A stretch of DNA of 64,000 bases, taken from the NCBI GenBank assembly GCA_030407085.1, contig CM059582.1:202104001-202168000 (forward strand), written 5' to 3'. Made by a program: the position numbers and the translations under genes. Positions 47,116-59,820 of the stretch are shown here, piece after piece. Under the pieces are notes generated by a model that searched no databases, had not been told where the DNA came from, and saw nothing but the letters and a program-made list of their open reading frames with translations. The stretch is from Trichopria drosophilae. Its lineage: Eukaryota > Arthropoda > Insecta > Hymenoptera > Diapriidae. Numbering within the stretch: position 1 is the first letter of the stretch; every line of letters begins with the position of its first letter.

Positions 47116-47921
47116 TGAGATCAACTATTTTTAAACCCGGGATTGAAAAGAGAAGTTTTGCCTAATAAGGATATTGAAGTTTTCCTAAAACTAATAGGTG
47201 TCATATATAGATGACATATATTTTGATGACACATTTTAAATGAAAACTTTTTTTATAAATTTATTAATTTTTCAAATTTTGATAACGAAACCACTTAATT
47301 TTTTAACGTGTTTAATATATCCTATTTTCGAAAGTCTATTTTTAAGTGGTGAATTTGTTAAATTAAATAGATATTTTTTCAACAGGATATTTTATAAATA
47401 CAATGGAACACAGTGAAATTTAATTACAATGACCAGCATTGCACACTTAGTTCGATTACTGTTCAAACTTAATCAGTAATAAAACAAGGTTTGTTCATTC
47501 CAATACTTCACAAACAACGTAATTGGCATGCTCGATTCGGCCGAGTAATCTGATACTAGATCATCGGATATTAAACTAGTCTGTTACAAACTAGAATTAC
47601 GCGATATCCGCCTTTAGTGAATATTTCAATGAGAGTTAAAGTTAACGAACACCGAGGAGATGAATGATTAATGCCGAAATGTATACGTTGAATATCTCTA
47701 CATGTAAAATAATGCGAATTAATTAGGATTGGGTCTTATTTTATTGTAATTACTAATAAAGTTCCCCGAATTAAACCATCGAAATAGCACAAGTCCAAAG
47801 CTTCTCCAGGGACACGGTTTTTCTTATTGCTATTTCAAAAAATAACATTACAATACAAGAATATTAGACATTTATGTTTTAAACGAACTTTTTCGAAAAA
47901 CCAAATTTATCATTCTGATTA

Positions 47922-48247
47922 ACGAATTAAGCCTGACCAAACATGCACAATTTGCACACAGATTTTATCCTCGTGTTATTTATTTTTTTTTTTACTGGGA
48001 AAAAAATCGATTTTTGAGGAAGAAACCGATATCACAGTGAAAATTGCATTCTAAAAAAATTGTACCTGAAAAATGTTTTCAGTCCTTTTGAAAAAAATGT
48101 GTTAAACGTCATTTTACGAAAGTTTGACGAGCGCCATTCGAAAGAGCGACCTCAAAACTAGTCAGTAAGGGATGTGCCTATTAACAAAAAATGTATAAAT
48201 AAAATGAAAATCTGTGTGTAAATTATGCTCGTTTGGTCATTAATGGG
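47922..48247. mobile_element. TTAA-flanked MITE, CCCATTAA-terminus family
   Basis: Left TTAA at 47918, then 'TGACCAAACATGCACAATTT', 'GCACACAGATTTTA'. The right end, reverse-complemented, reads 'CCCATTAATGACCAAACGAG' and 'ACACACAGATTTT'. The terminal inverted repeat is about 45 bases. The right target site is decayed to TCAA. Confidence 0.6.
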
Positions 48248-48251
48248 TCAA

Positions 48252-49264
48252 AAAAAAATATATTTTATTTCTTGTAAAATGTCTTTCGTCTAAAGGATAT
48301 CATAAATCTTGCAGCCTCAGATATTCCTACAAGTAAGCCACAGTGCCTGTTCTAAACTAAACAAACCCAACCAAGTCATGCAAATGGAAACTTGGAAATA
48401 ATCAATAGACATTTCAACATTTGAATAAGTGAGAATTTACTTAACGTAGTACCAACCAAATAAATCATTTTGTTATTAAATGAAAATTTAGTTACTTAGA
48501 GAAGTCAAGTTAGTGACGTGGGCTTTCTCAGAGCCGTGTTCATTTAATTATAATTTCTTCGATGTTCGTTAATTGTTTTTAATAGCTTCTTCTAATAATA
48601 TAAAATACATATTCCATGATGACTATTAAAATCTAAACTGAAGTATATTTTATGAACTTTATACTACTTACCAGAAGTGTTTATTGACATACATCAATTG
48701 TTTCGGGCTTAATTATGAAGACAATTATAAAAAATTGTAATAAAGTATATTAAAAAAACGAAAAATTAAATATTTCCCATATTTACGTCGATATTGATAG
48801 AATTTATGCTTAATGCAAAGAAAATATTTCCTACTTTATTAACGCCATAGATTCGGTAATTTCAATTTTTTAATAATTTGGACATCAGATTCTTTGACGG
48901 TGATGAAGTCAGCTTTGTTTTTACCACACATGATTTTCTTATTTTCATTCATCATATTGAATCCATAATTTTGAACGTTGTTATTTAACATCAGATTATA
49001 CAATTAGCAACATCTTAAATTACCGAGAATCAATATTAATTACTGCAAAATGATTTTTTTATATTTTTTCAGCTATGGCAGCAAATGGGTAACATTTTTT
49101 TCTGTTTTTTTTTTTCGAAAAGTAGACAAGAAGATAAAGATCTTGAAGTGATTCGAATTTCACAAAGTTCGTCGGACAAACTGGGTCTGTTATTTTGCAT
49201 TTCTTGATGTATTTGCATCGCATCCTATATTAAAGATTTTATATCGAAATAATTGCTTCTTTGC
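48252..49264. other. AT-rich intergenic, nothing recognised
   Basis: No gene or clear repeat is seen. Confidence 0.45.
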
Positions 49265-49269
49265 ATTAA

Positions 49270-50657
49270 GGACGTTCCTGCCAAAATCGATTTTCTACAG
49301 ATTTTCTCGAAACTTCGCGAAAAGATTATTTTAAGTGTACTTTATATGTGGGCGAAAGTTGAGGTATCGAATCAATATCAGATTTTGAGATATTCAGCTT
49401 CAAAGTTTCTGATTTTTACATGTGTTCCCTATACCAAGGCCACGAAAAACGGCTATTTTCGGCGGAAAAAATTGTCTATAGATTTTTTTGAAAAACTAGT
49501 ATGTCATGCGGAAAACTATAAGAAATAAAACGAACACAAATTCTATAGGGCATTCGATATTAGATTTTGAAATATCCTTGTGCAAAGTATGCAATGAACG
49601 GCTTTTTCGATCGGAACTATCAAGGCGCGGGAAGCAGTGGCAACGTCGCATTCGTTCGCAGCTGAGCCAAGACCAGTGCTACCACCTCTACCAAGACACA
49701 TAGTTTTTGTGTAACAGATGCATGTAATCGGACTTGTTTATTGTTAATTTTTTTAATAATAAATTATAAAACTGTACTTATTTATTAATACATTGAAGTA
49801 TGTAACAGGACAACCGAACCAATAGTGAAGCAAATAAATAAATTGAGGTTATTGAGGTGTAAAGTCTGTAACCTCATTTCGTTCAATTTTCTAATATCAT
49901 GTTTTTATTTCAATTTTTAATTTAAATACAACATCAGAAAATTAAATTCGTGTTGAAATCGATAAGAGTGAGTTTTTGATCCTGTTTTTGGGTTGCTGAA
50001 TAGAAATTTTACATTCGGTTTGCTCTCTCATATCTTGACTTCGTTACGTAGAAATTCATGGCTTTTCATACTAATTAAATTGTATATATTTGAATTCAGG
50101 AATTTTTTTTATTTATTTGTTTTTTGAGCTGCCTTCATAATATCTGATCCCTTTCTCAGCTATCAAAAATAAACTTGTGGTTGAAAAGTGAAAAATTTCA
50201 ATTGTATTGTTTGTCTTATTTGCCGACTACAAACCTTTCAATAATATAATACGTATAAGCAACTTTCTTTTATGTATATCTGCTATTATTTTATGGATAT
50301 GCAACTGCAGAATATTAGAATATAAACATGGGCACATAAGTAATAAATTGAGACAAAATCGGTTACGAACACAGTATTTATTGTACTTATTTATTACCGC
50401 CTACCTTTAATTATTTCAATATCATCAATTTTTACTGCCTATGGAAGCGTAAGGATACTGTGATTTTGGCATATTTTGTGAAAGAACCAAATGATCGAGT
50501 ATCACTTGGAAGTTGTCTAGAGCGCCATATTTGAATTTTGTAGTTTAAGCAGCTCTCAACGTTGCCATATCGCACGATCGACGCAGTGGGACTTGTGCGC
50601 ATTGGGAGAAAGAGTGAGAAGGCGATACAGCTGTCTCTTTCTCGCGGAGGAACGTCC
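49270..50657. mobile_element. TTAA-bounded segment with GGACGTTCCT ends
   Basis: TTAA-GGACGTTCCT at 49266 faces AGGAACGTCC-TTAA ending at 50661, giving 10-bp inverted termini and matching TTAA sites 1.39 kb apart. The interior holds unrelated short frames (49253-49528, 50207-50410) and no transposase motif I can recognise. It may be one non-autonomous piggyBac-like element or two truncated relatives. Confidence 0.4.
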
Positions 50658-51164
50658 TTAAAACCGATTAAACACGAGGCATTAGTACTTGTACTTTTAA
50701 AATATGGAGGTCGATTTTGTTCAAATTTCTTTTTCCAACATGGCGACAGTCGGAACATTTTAAAATGAAAACTACGAAATTACAATATATAATAGTGAAA
50801 TTACACTTTATAAAATTGACAGTTTTATCACTTTAACTAACAGTTCCAATTGGTGTTTTTGATCAGTAAGATTTCGAAGTTTTCACTTTAAGAATTTTAG
50901 TGAGTATGTTTCAACCCCATCATAAACGTCTATAAAAATAGTGCATATAATAATCACGGCTCCATACAGTTAATAATATATTAATCTGTCAAATTATTTT
51001 ATTATCTTTAAAGATCGTAGCAAAAAACTAATGAGCATCTCCCTACTTTAGTTTCCGTTCATAACAAATTTTTCAAATCCCACGGAAAATCTCTGAAGCC
51101 GAAAGACTTCAAATTCAATACACCAAATTAGCACGACAAATTAGCCCTTAATAACTCAAAAATA

Positions 51165-52430
51165 AATGAAATATCCCAGGCTATTAATTTGTGATATGAA
51201 CGGGAAGCATGCGAGGGAAGTAGATACAGGGTATCCTATTATGAACGGAATGCGAACCCTTAACGTGAGATACCCTACGTCTGCTTTCCTTGCATCTTCC
51301 CATACAATATTCATTGAACGTGACGGGTGCGCCGGATTAGCTACCCCTGATGCTTTTCTCGGCGCATATTTGAAAAAAAGCTTGTTTCGTCAAAAATCTC
51401 TGCAGCAACAAAAAAATTGAAATATTCTTGTCTGCATTCCGAACGGACCGGTATACGCGTTATTTGACTCTATAAAACCAATCAAAACGTTTCTTTCGTA
51501 AATATTTATTTTTAACCGTTGGCCCCGTCGTATTTTTTACGAAATAGTGGACGGAAGGGTAAAAATTCGCCACCCTTTCCTCGATACATAGAAAGCAGCC
51601 TTGACCGTAGCAAGGTAACACGTGCTAGGTGCATCCTGGAATTATAATATATGCAGGATATAATAAGTTGACGGTCCTCGAGATTTCGGCGAGTTATGAC
51701 TGCCCTAATGGCTCGCAGCGTTTGATTTATAGCATACGGAATTCACGGGTCGTTCGAAAGCGCAGGAAGTGCAAGGCAGAAAGCGTCGTGGAACTGTAGG
51801 GGGGTGTGGAACCCACCCGTAGGTCAGATTGCGGCAGAACGAGAAAGTTAAAGGACGATAGGGCGAAAAAGAGCGCGAAACAGAACGGACTCCGGATGAG
51901 ACATTGTCTGTGTGTGTAAGAGGGAGAGGGAAAGTGTAAAACAGAGAGAGGGGTGATAAAGATAAAGGTGGAGAGATAGGCATTTCCCTGGGGGAGATTG
52001 CAATAAAGGCTGTATGCGCCGTACGAAGTGGCGCATCTCTCATGACGACAGTTCTAGATCTCGATCCCCCCACCCCCGACGACCCAGCAGGTTTCGAAGA
52101 AACCCTTAAAAACGTATTATGCCACGCAGATTTGAAAAAGCGATTTTATTTTCGTGCGACGCCGCCATTTATAATGGTCTCTCACTCCCACCGATGTTAT
52201 CCGATGCGAGACTTCTCACTCGCTATCGTTTTTCCATGTTCATCTTTCGCGCTCCGGTGGAATAATATTCGGAGATATATATTTTACCGCCAAGAGAAAA
52301 GAACGGAGACGTTACTTTCTTACGACGCCGAGAAGAATTCCGCACACCTATACTTTAATGTATGTTTCGCCCGAGCTTCTATGTAAATGAAATGGTGCGA
52401 ATAAGGCGAGAGAATGGGTCGTTTCTTTGG
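51165..52430. promoter_or_regulatory. GC-richer block, candidate 5' region of a gene
   Basis: CpG content rises through 51165-52400. A purine-rich leader-like run ('AGAGGGAGAGGGAAAG' and 'AGAGAGAGGGG', 51930-51975) precedes an ATG at 52042. This combination is common around insect transcription starts. No downstream exon is recognised, and both strands are open over parts of the block. Confidence 0.3.
52042..52386 (+). CDS. candidate coding exon, unrecognised
   Basis: The ATG-initiated frame begins 'MTTVLDLDPPTPDDPAGF' and runs 114 codons. The first 30 residues look like a genuine acidic/Pro-rich N-terminus; the later part is basic and aromatic and may be intron read-through. A weak donor-like CAG/GTTTCG sits at about 52090. 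The family is unknown. Confidence 0.25.
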   Translation: MTTVLDLDPPTPDDPAGFEETLKNVLCHADLKKRFYFRATPPFIMVSHSHRCYPMRDFSLAIVFPCSSFALRWNNIRRYIFYRQEKRTETLLSYDAEKNSAHLYFNVCFARASM

Positions 52431-52668
52431 TTAAAATCAAAACTTTTTCATTCAAAATGGTTAAATTTTAAAATTTACTCATATAATGTGACGTATAACC
52501 TTAAATTTGGTGAAATATGAATTTTGCAAATACAATAGAAAAGAATGTCGGTTTACGTTATCTTTACCATTTTCAGTCTCAAAATCACGATGAAAAAAGG
52601 TTAAGCCATTGTCTCCGAAAGGACCATTTTCGGACACTCAAACAATAAAACTTGTCGCTGCCAACATA

Positions 52669-52911
52669 CCTTCCCTTATTCTAATTTGTTCAGTCTGGCA
52701 AGATGGCGGCCTTCTTCCCTTATTCTAATTTTCCCCTCTCCCCACTACTTAGATTTGCTGTCTCACATATATCTATCGTCTCTTATTCTTTTGTTACGCA
52801 TGCGCCGTTATTTACATTTTGAAAATCCCCACGTCAACACACGTCAGTAAGGAGAACGCGTGAGGGTAAATATTAGAATAGGAGAAGAGAAAAACTTAGA
52901 ATAAGGTAAGG
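52669..52911. mobile_element. small TIR element, CCTTMCCTTATTCTAA ends
   Basis: Left 'CCTTCCCTTATTCTAATTT' and right (reverse-complemented) 'CCTTACCTTATTCTAAGTTT' are inverted 243 bases apart. The left 18-mer is repeated internally at about 52714. No coding capacity. Confidence 0.5.
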
Positions 52912-53058
52912 ACTACTCTAGATAGATGAAAATGGTACTTTACGAAAAAGAATTTGGTTATATTTATGGCGATTTAGTAAAAATTTATTTTATGGTTAGA
53001 TACAAGCAGTTGAATATTAGGTTACATTAGCTTAGTATAGTCGGCAGAAATATAAATA

Positions 53059-53300
53059 CAGTAGAGTCCCAATGTAATTGCGTCTCGCTATATTTCCCAG
53101 CAGATTTGTACGGTTCCTTCACGTTGTATTCACCTGTTACCGCTCTCTTGTTCCCCCACCTTGCCGACTGGGGTCTCAGGGCCTGCTCTGACGTCAAGAA
53201 CATAACGCAACTGAGATAAGTAGGAGAAGCGACGCTCCCCTTCTTTTAGTAAATATAACATGATGGGAGCGGAAGACTGATGTATTAGTACCCAAATAAG
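53059..53300 (+). mobile_element. pogo/Tigger-like MITE, copy 2 (3' truncated)
   Basis: CAGTAGAGTCCCAATGTAAT follows TA. The interior 'GACGTCAAGAACATAACGCA' and 'GAGAAGCGACGCTCCC' match copy 1 at 1018. The right terminus is missing or degraded. The minus-strand frame across it is a shadow. Confidence 0.65.
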
Positions 53301-56300
53301 TAAAAAAAGAACAAATCTCTGAATCAGAGATAATAAACTGTAAATTTGCATAAATCTTTGTTTCAGCTTTCGAAATATTCTCTCAATAACACCGAAAATC
53401 ATGTGTTTGCGTCGTAAGACATTGAAGGTCAAAGGTAAAAGACATCGATTTTTTGCAAATATCTCGTTTCTCATGAGTCGTACGATCTTTGCACTTATTA
53501 TAAAAGTTATAGAGCATAATATTCTCTATAAATTTGGTTTGGAAGATTTTTGTATATGATTAACCGTTACTGAGATAGAGCACGGAGAGCGCGTCAAACT
53601 TACTATCATGATAATGATCAGAATCAAAAAGTAACATATATCGACCATTTTAAACCAACAAAATTTTGTTTTTGAGTTATACAGTGTACATATTCTTATT
53701 AGTTTAAAAGCTTTTTACGAATGATGATTATTACATACAAAAACCCTACAATATCCACATGATGCAGATTTAATTAAATACTTTATCAAGTTCACTCGCA
53801 TAATATACTTTGGACGAATTTGTGACCTTCAAAGCTTTCTCGAAGCTTCTACATTTAATTCAGAACTTCATATAGTAGTAGCTAATAACATCCGATGAAC
53901 GAACAATGCGATCGATTCAAAACTTCAATCAATATAAGCTGCAGTAATAGAGAACTAAATGAGAATGCAGTCGACATCGGCGTCAGCTAGAATACGGAAA
54001 TTAAATATACGAAGAACAATCGGTGAAGCAATACAATAGGTACCGGCAATTGTAGTTACTAATGAACGTTCTAATTAGACTTAAATGTTATTTACATACA
54101 CATTACGAGGTCTGCCCAGTTTACCATTCGACAAATTTAACAATTTTTAAGAGAAGAGTAATCTATTGTATAAATGATTAAATAAAAGTAACCTTAAATT
54201 GTATACGTGTTTTGTTATTTATAGATTGATACTTCATTTTTGTTGTGCATATTCTTGAATACTGATGGGTGAACTAAATTGTGACTCACCCAGAGAGAAC
54301 TGGAATTACAGTTATTTTTATTGCTGCGTTAAATTGAATCGAACTTAATTAATCCAAATAAAATTTTGTCAATTGAACTCCAAACAACTTGGTGGTGGAA
54401 AATGAGGTTAGTTTCTAGTCATTTTTTTGCATAATGTTGCATAATGGCGTTGTGTAACTTACCTAATATTCATAATTTTTAACTGTAATTTTTACGATAT
54501 AGCGGTCGATATAAATCTGGATATGTAGGTCGGACTATGTCTGTCATATGATTTTTGGGTCGCTGAATCCGAATCTGAAATCCATTTAACTCTACCACGT
54601 AAGGTTTTTGACATAACCTAAGCAAACTTAAAAAATCCTATAACTAGACCTTATAATTCGAGTGCCACCAGTAAAATGCAATGTTTAAAGTGTTACAGAG
54701 AGATTCATGCGCATGGCACATACCTAAACCAAGTTTCATTTTCTTTCTGTGTACAAGAGGAATATTTTCCGCCAGGGCAAATTATAAAATAAAGAAAGTT
54801 ACTTTCTTAAATGGCTAAAATATAAAAAAAAGTTACATATTCTCAAAATTCTGCTACCACGTTACAATAACTCATGATGTGAAGCTGTCACTCACTAAAA
54901 CAACTAATAATCTACCAAATCCTATCTCAAAAAATGTCGATTTCAAATCATTCGGATAAAAGGTATTTTTATTAACAAACCCCAACTGAATAAAAGTCAA
55001 GTGAGTACGTGTAAAAAATCTTTAATGTTAGTGTGTTTCGTTCTTTTTACGCAATGATAATCTTTATCGATGCATTCATAAAAAATTGCTGATATTATAC
55101 TAATAGTCACACAATAATACAAATCGATTTAACCTGGATTTCTACGATCCAAATAATTGCAATTTTTAAAGGTCTATGGAATTCCTCATAAATGTCCTTG
55201 GCAATTACTATCAAGTCCTTTTCTCGAAGTAAGTGGGTGAAGTTATTCGTCAACGTTTTTTGAAAACTTTAAGACCTCTAAAACTAAGGATCATCCATCA
55301 TATTTAGAAAGCCTAAAAGATTTTAAAAATTTCAAAATTTTCACTAAGAGAACTGTAAAAAAAATATTAAAAATAATTATGTTATAAAGCGAAGAAGCAC
55401 CTTAACCACAATGCACTGATCAGAAGAACAAAAATTATGCAATTTGATTTTACCTATTTTAGTAAATATTTCAAAAACTGCTTGTTCGCATCTACTGTGA
55501 GATACCCATCATATTAATAGACAATCTTACAATACAATAAAATGCAACGGGTGTTCCTTTTTACCCACGGTTGTACTGTTTTATGTCTGGCGTTTCTGTG
55601 CGTAAAATTGACGTTTCATGCGAGTATGTTTTACGCATAACACCAGTAATGCATCAAGATTTGTTTTCTTCGGCGTTGCTTTTTATTCAGTAAGAGTTGA
55701 AAGAGCGAAAAGTTGGAAAGGAACATATGACAATAAATGTTAGTATTTTTTTTAACGTTTCTATTCTGAAATCAGAAATTCGTCTGAACAATTCAGAATT
55801 ATTGCAAAGATGTTAGATAAAATTAAATTGTTTCAATGGTGATGATGATCTTATCTTTAAATTTTCTTTAAAAAAAAGTATGCTTTAGTAAATTTGCTAA
55901 CGAACGTGAGAGAAATGGGATAGCTTATATGAACAGTGAAACAAACATTTTATTTAAATTTTATAATTTTGAAATGTTAAAAAATTCTCTTGGAAATTTT
56001 AGCACACACTTAAAACGTCCTCTTGTCGCAAGCCAAATCCTTTTGCCTCAAATGGAATCCTATTCCCACAAGAGGAAATCCATATTGTTTATATGATCAA
56101 GATGATTATTCCGCTGGCGGAAGTGGATTTTTTCTTGAGGACGGTTTTAAGAATGCAACATGAATGATAACTTGGAAGCCGATCTACATTACGAGAAAAT
56201 ATTCTATTGTGTTTTGTAAACATTACTAGGCATTTAATATTTACAACATGAACAAATTCGTTATCCAAAGTGGAGACTGTCCACAAAATACCAAAAACGA

Positions 56301-56318
56301 AAGATTTTTGTTGCATAT
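53301..56318. other. AT-rich intergenic, nothing firm
   Basis: No gene is recognised over 3 kb. One dispersed-family relic ('GGGTCGCTGAATCCGAATCTG') lies at about 54556. Confidence 0.45.
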
Positions 56319-56857
56319 TTTAAACGGTAACACGTCTTTATTTCACGGACAAATGATCACACGAGAAAGTATCACAGACATTTAATCACAGTTCAATTTA
56401 TCACAATAATAAAATGTCTCGCATAAAAATATCGCAATGACAATATATCATATTGATAAACTATCACATCGACAAAATACCACACATTTAAAAATTACTC
56501 TTTTCAGCGGGTTAGGTTAGGTTAGTTTTAGGGTACGCATATGCTTTTTGGGCATTACTAGCGGTAGGCAGAGTTTTGACTGGTTACTTTAGGTTAGTTT
56601 CATGACATTGCAGATTCTCCGTAAACGAATATAGTATACGAATTTTGATCTAAATTTGGCACCGAAACGGCGGGCCAAAACGGCGGTGACAAAAGGCTGA
56701 CATGAATTTCCGTGTGTAATATTCAATTTTCTATTGGGCTACTAGTTTTATGTCGCAGTGATATTTTTGATTATGGTTATTTGTCCGTGTGATATTTTAT
56801 CGTGTGACCGTGTGAGTAATTGTGAGGTGAAATAAAGACATAAAGCTATTTTAAACA
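56319..56857. mobile_element. TIR element with subterminal TATCACAC repeats
   Basis: Left 'TTTAAACGG ... GTCTTTATTTCAC' is matched by the right end, whose reverse complement reads 'TTTAAAATAG ... GTCTTTATTTCAC'. Inside both ends are repeated TATCACA/TGTGATA words pointing inward. The core contains 'GGGTTAGGTTAGGTTAG' (56509-56525). It is a 540-bp non-autonomous DNA element of unknown superfamily. Confidence 0.5.
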
Positions 56858-57255
56858 TGTATATGTATGAATGGATTTATTTTTTAGTACAGGCACGCAG
56901 TTGAACGTATTTAATTTTTGTTTTTCTTGAACTATATCAAGAAAAAAAATCTCAACAGCAATTTTTCGGCATGACCTATGGAGAAAATTGAGGTTAAATG
57001 TAGTTAAAAAATGAGGTTAAATTTAACCACGTTTTTCTCCAAAATGTGACGTCTTATCAAAATTTTGTTAGCGTCACCGTTTTCAGCACGAAAATATAGT
57101 CTAGAAATGATACTTCGCTTGTCAAAAATAAATTCCCTGTTGCTACGAAATAAACCGAAATATTACTAAAAACACTGATTTTGACACATTTAACCATGTC
57201 TTTCTCCAACGTGTAACGTGATAGCAAAACTTTGTTAGTGGACAGTGTAATTCAT

Positions 57256-57932
57256 CCCAAACAGCCAAGAGACATCTTGAAGAGCTCTTTAAGGCAAGTT
57301 ACAAAAACTTGTAAGATGTCTTAAATACTTATCAGAAAGAGCTCTTAATGTGATCTTTAAGCAGACTTATTTTATAGCTCTAAAAGGCCTCTTAAATATG
57401 AGGTCTCGGAAAAGAGGTCTTATTTGATAAAATAAATAACATAAATGAAAAGCAAATTTCTAAAAATCACTGATTCTATTTTTGTATCTTAATTATTAAT
57501 TTATATAATTTTTACCCGAGTTCCTTTTTACCGTTTGTATAGTTATATATTGGATTTTTGATTATTGGAAGATAACACTTGCTAAATATCGTAAAAGCAC
57601 TTATTTTGTCATTGCAGGTTATAATCTATCGGTCCGCTTATCAAGCAAATATCGCGCGATCTCATTTTCGGATTCAACAGCCACCTAGCGGTCTCGGGAA
57701 GAAGTACAAATCTCAAGTCTGGGAATCCCTTTACTAAAAGAGAGAACGTCCAAAACGAGATATATTTCAGATCTGAAACATAATATCTCTTCGAGATTAC
57801 GATTTTATGAAGTCCTAAGTAAGACATCTTTTTTATAGTTTATCATAATTCAGACCTCTCCATGAGGTCTTTTTCGAGATATCTTTGCACTGAGCTCTGG
57901 TCGACCTCTTTAAGAGGTATGTGTTATATGGG
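57256..57932. mobile_element. element of AAGAGCTCTT/AAGACCTCTT motifs
   Basis: Both ends are dense in AAGAGCTCTTTAAG, AAGATGTCTTAAA and AGACCTCTTTAAGAGGT. The right terminus, reverse-complemented, is CCCATATAACACATA, matching CCCGTATAACACAA of the 41629-42699 element. The left terminus is decayed. The unique core has no gene I can support. Confidence 0.5.
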
Positions 57933-58089
57933 ATACTAATTTTTTAGCTATTGTTTTCAAAACTTGACGCAGCAAATTACGAGTTTGCTAAAACTATCGA
58001 CCAAATCATGGCGCGTGTGGATTATGTTACCTCCGATCCGTTCAGAAGCTGATAATTCAAAATCGAAAGTTCGTAAGCTCTTTTCCTTT

Positions 58090-58370
58090 AAAATAGGCAA
58101 AGCACAGTCAGCCAGTTACAACGCCTAGTGCGTTGCACCCGGGCTATCAATATCGCGCTTACGCAGCGCCATTTTACGCATCCGTTAGTGCAGCAATGTA
58201 GGTACGGTATAGTACTCTGCCAGTGGCGATATGCACGAACGTTACAATCCATAACAACGCCAACGTGGCTTCGAAGGTTGTTAAATATTATAGCCCGTAA
58301 AGCTCACTTCGAGTCCCTGCGGCGTGCATGGACATCTGGTTCGACCTCCACGTGAATAAATTCACTCTTA
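58090..58370. other. small CpG-richer island
   Basis: A GC-richer block is open for 75 codons on + with an unrecognised, Arg-rich translation. There is no splice context. It may be conserved non-coding DNA. Confidence 0.25.
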
Positions 58371-59030
58371 ACTTTGAAAGCAAAAAAAAATAGCGGTAGT
58401 TTCACCTATATGCTCGTTTGCGACAGTTCAAGACCGTCGAATCTCTGAATAAATGCTAATCGCAGATCAAATATAACGAGCATTTTCAGAGGGAAGTTAA
58501 TATTCGTGTGTTCGAAGTTGATGAATAATTTCGTCACTTAAGGGAACTACTTAACCCTTTTGCGTTAGGTACGCCATACTACAAACATAAAGTACGTGCA
58601 AGCCTTGTAAGCTGGTATCTACGGCCGCAGAGTGTAATACCAAATTTCCCCGCCTTAAGTTTAGTATTTTGATTTTAATTATTTTCGAAAATATATACCA
58701 AAGTGTTATTGTGAATTCTTGCTGAAAGTTTTGAAAATTTTTCACAAAAACAACAAATTCCGTGTCCCTCCGTATTTTCTGATATTTTTGTGTTACTTTT
58801 ATAAGTTAATACTTGTCAAGATTGTTAATTACTCTCTAACCAAATTACAAAGTGAAAATCTGAAGTGCAATTTTCGATGTTATTATTACAAATTTTGTAG
58901 CTCTTCAAAATTAATGAATTAATATGCACTTAACATCATATTAGGAGCCATTCCATTCATCTATTTGTTCCTCGGGGGCTTTTCCAGTCGCTGTTTGGTA
59001 ATACCAAAGCATTGTCAAATTTACAAAATT
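58371..59030. other. AT-rich intergenic, nothing recognised
   Basis: No gene or repeat beyond low complexity is seen. Confidence 0.45.
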
Positions 59031-59818
59031 CAAAATTGTGGATTGAATATGGCGCTCCAAAATCCCAAAATTTGACTAATTAAGTAGAAATTGTTCCCTC
59101 AATGCCGGTTTTTGTATTTTTTTCCGGGTGATAAAAATAAATATATTGTATGCAATTAATCAGTGTTCTGATAACAGCAAAATCCCATGGCAAAATAAAC
59201 ATTACTTACTTACTTACAGCAATCAACGATACTATGTACAAGACTTAACCCAGCGAATATTATAAGACGAGAATCTCACATGGTCATGTTTTGTCAAATT
59301 TGGTAAATTTAAGGCTTTTTATTATAGTAATTTTGCGCCAATTGTAAATAAATATTGTAAATACTTAAAGCAAAATGAACTATTTTTACTATTTTGAAAG
59401 TCAAAATGGCGGATCCAACATGACGAACCAAACTGAGAAAATTTATAACAATGTGTACACTTCCATTTTGTTCGAAATATGAAGCTTTATGAATTTAAAA
59501 TATTTGACTTCAGATGCATAATCAGCAACCTATAAAACCCTGAAGTAAATCGATCGAAGTAAAAAATAATCAATTTACAAATAACGTATTTGTCGTATTG
59601 GATCCGCCATTTTGAATGTTTGAAAATGGATTTCGAATTCATAATCAGCGATCTTAATAACCACCGAGTTACATAATTAACGCAAAAAAAAGCAATTCTT
59701 GTAAAACTCGTCCGCCATATTAGGTTCGTCATTTTGTATTTTTAAAATTTGAGCTCAGATTCCAAATCAGCGACCTTCAAAGAATGAAGTAATACATTTG
59801 AAGTAAAAACAATCAATA
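59031..59818. repeat. dispersed GGATCCGCCATTTTGAA repeat cluster
   Basis: Several copies of 'GGATCCGCCATTTTGAAT', 'CATATTAGGTTCGTCATTTT' and 'AATCAGCGACC' follow one another about every 120-130 bases, some inverted. It is the densest cluster of this family in the window and is interrupted by the MITE at 59821. Confidence 0.65.
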
Positions 59819-59820
59819 TA

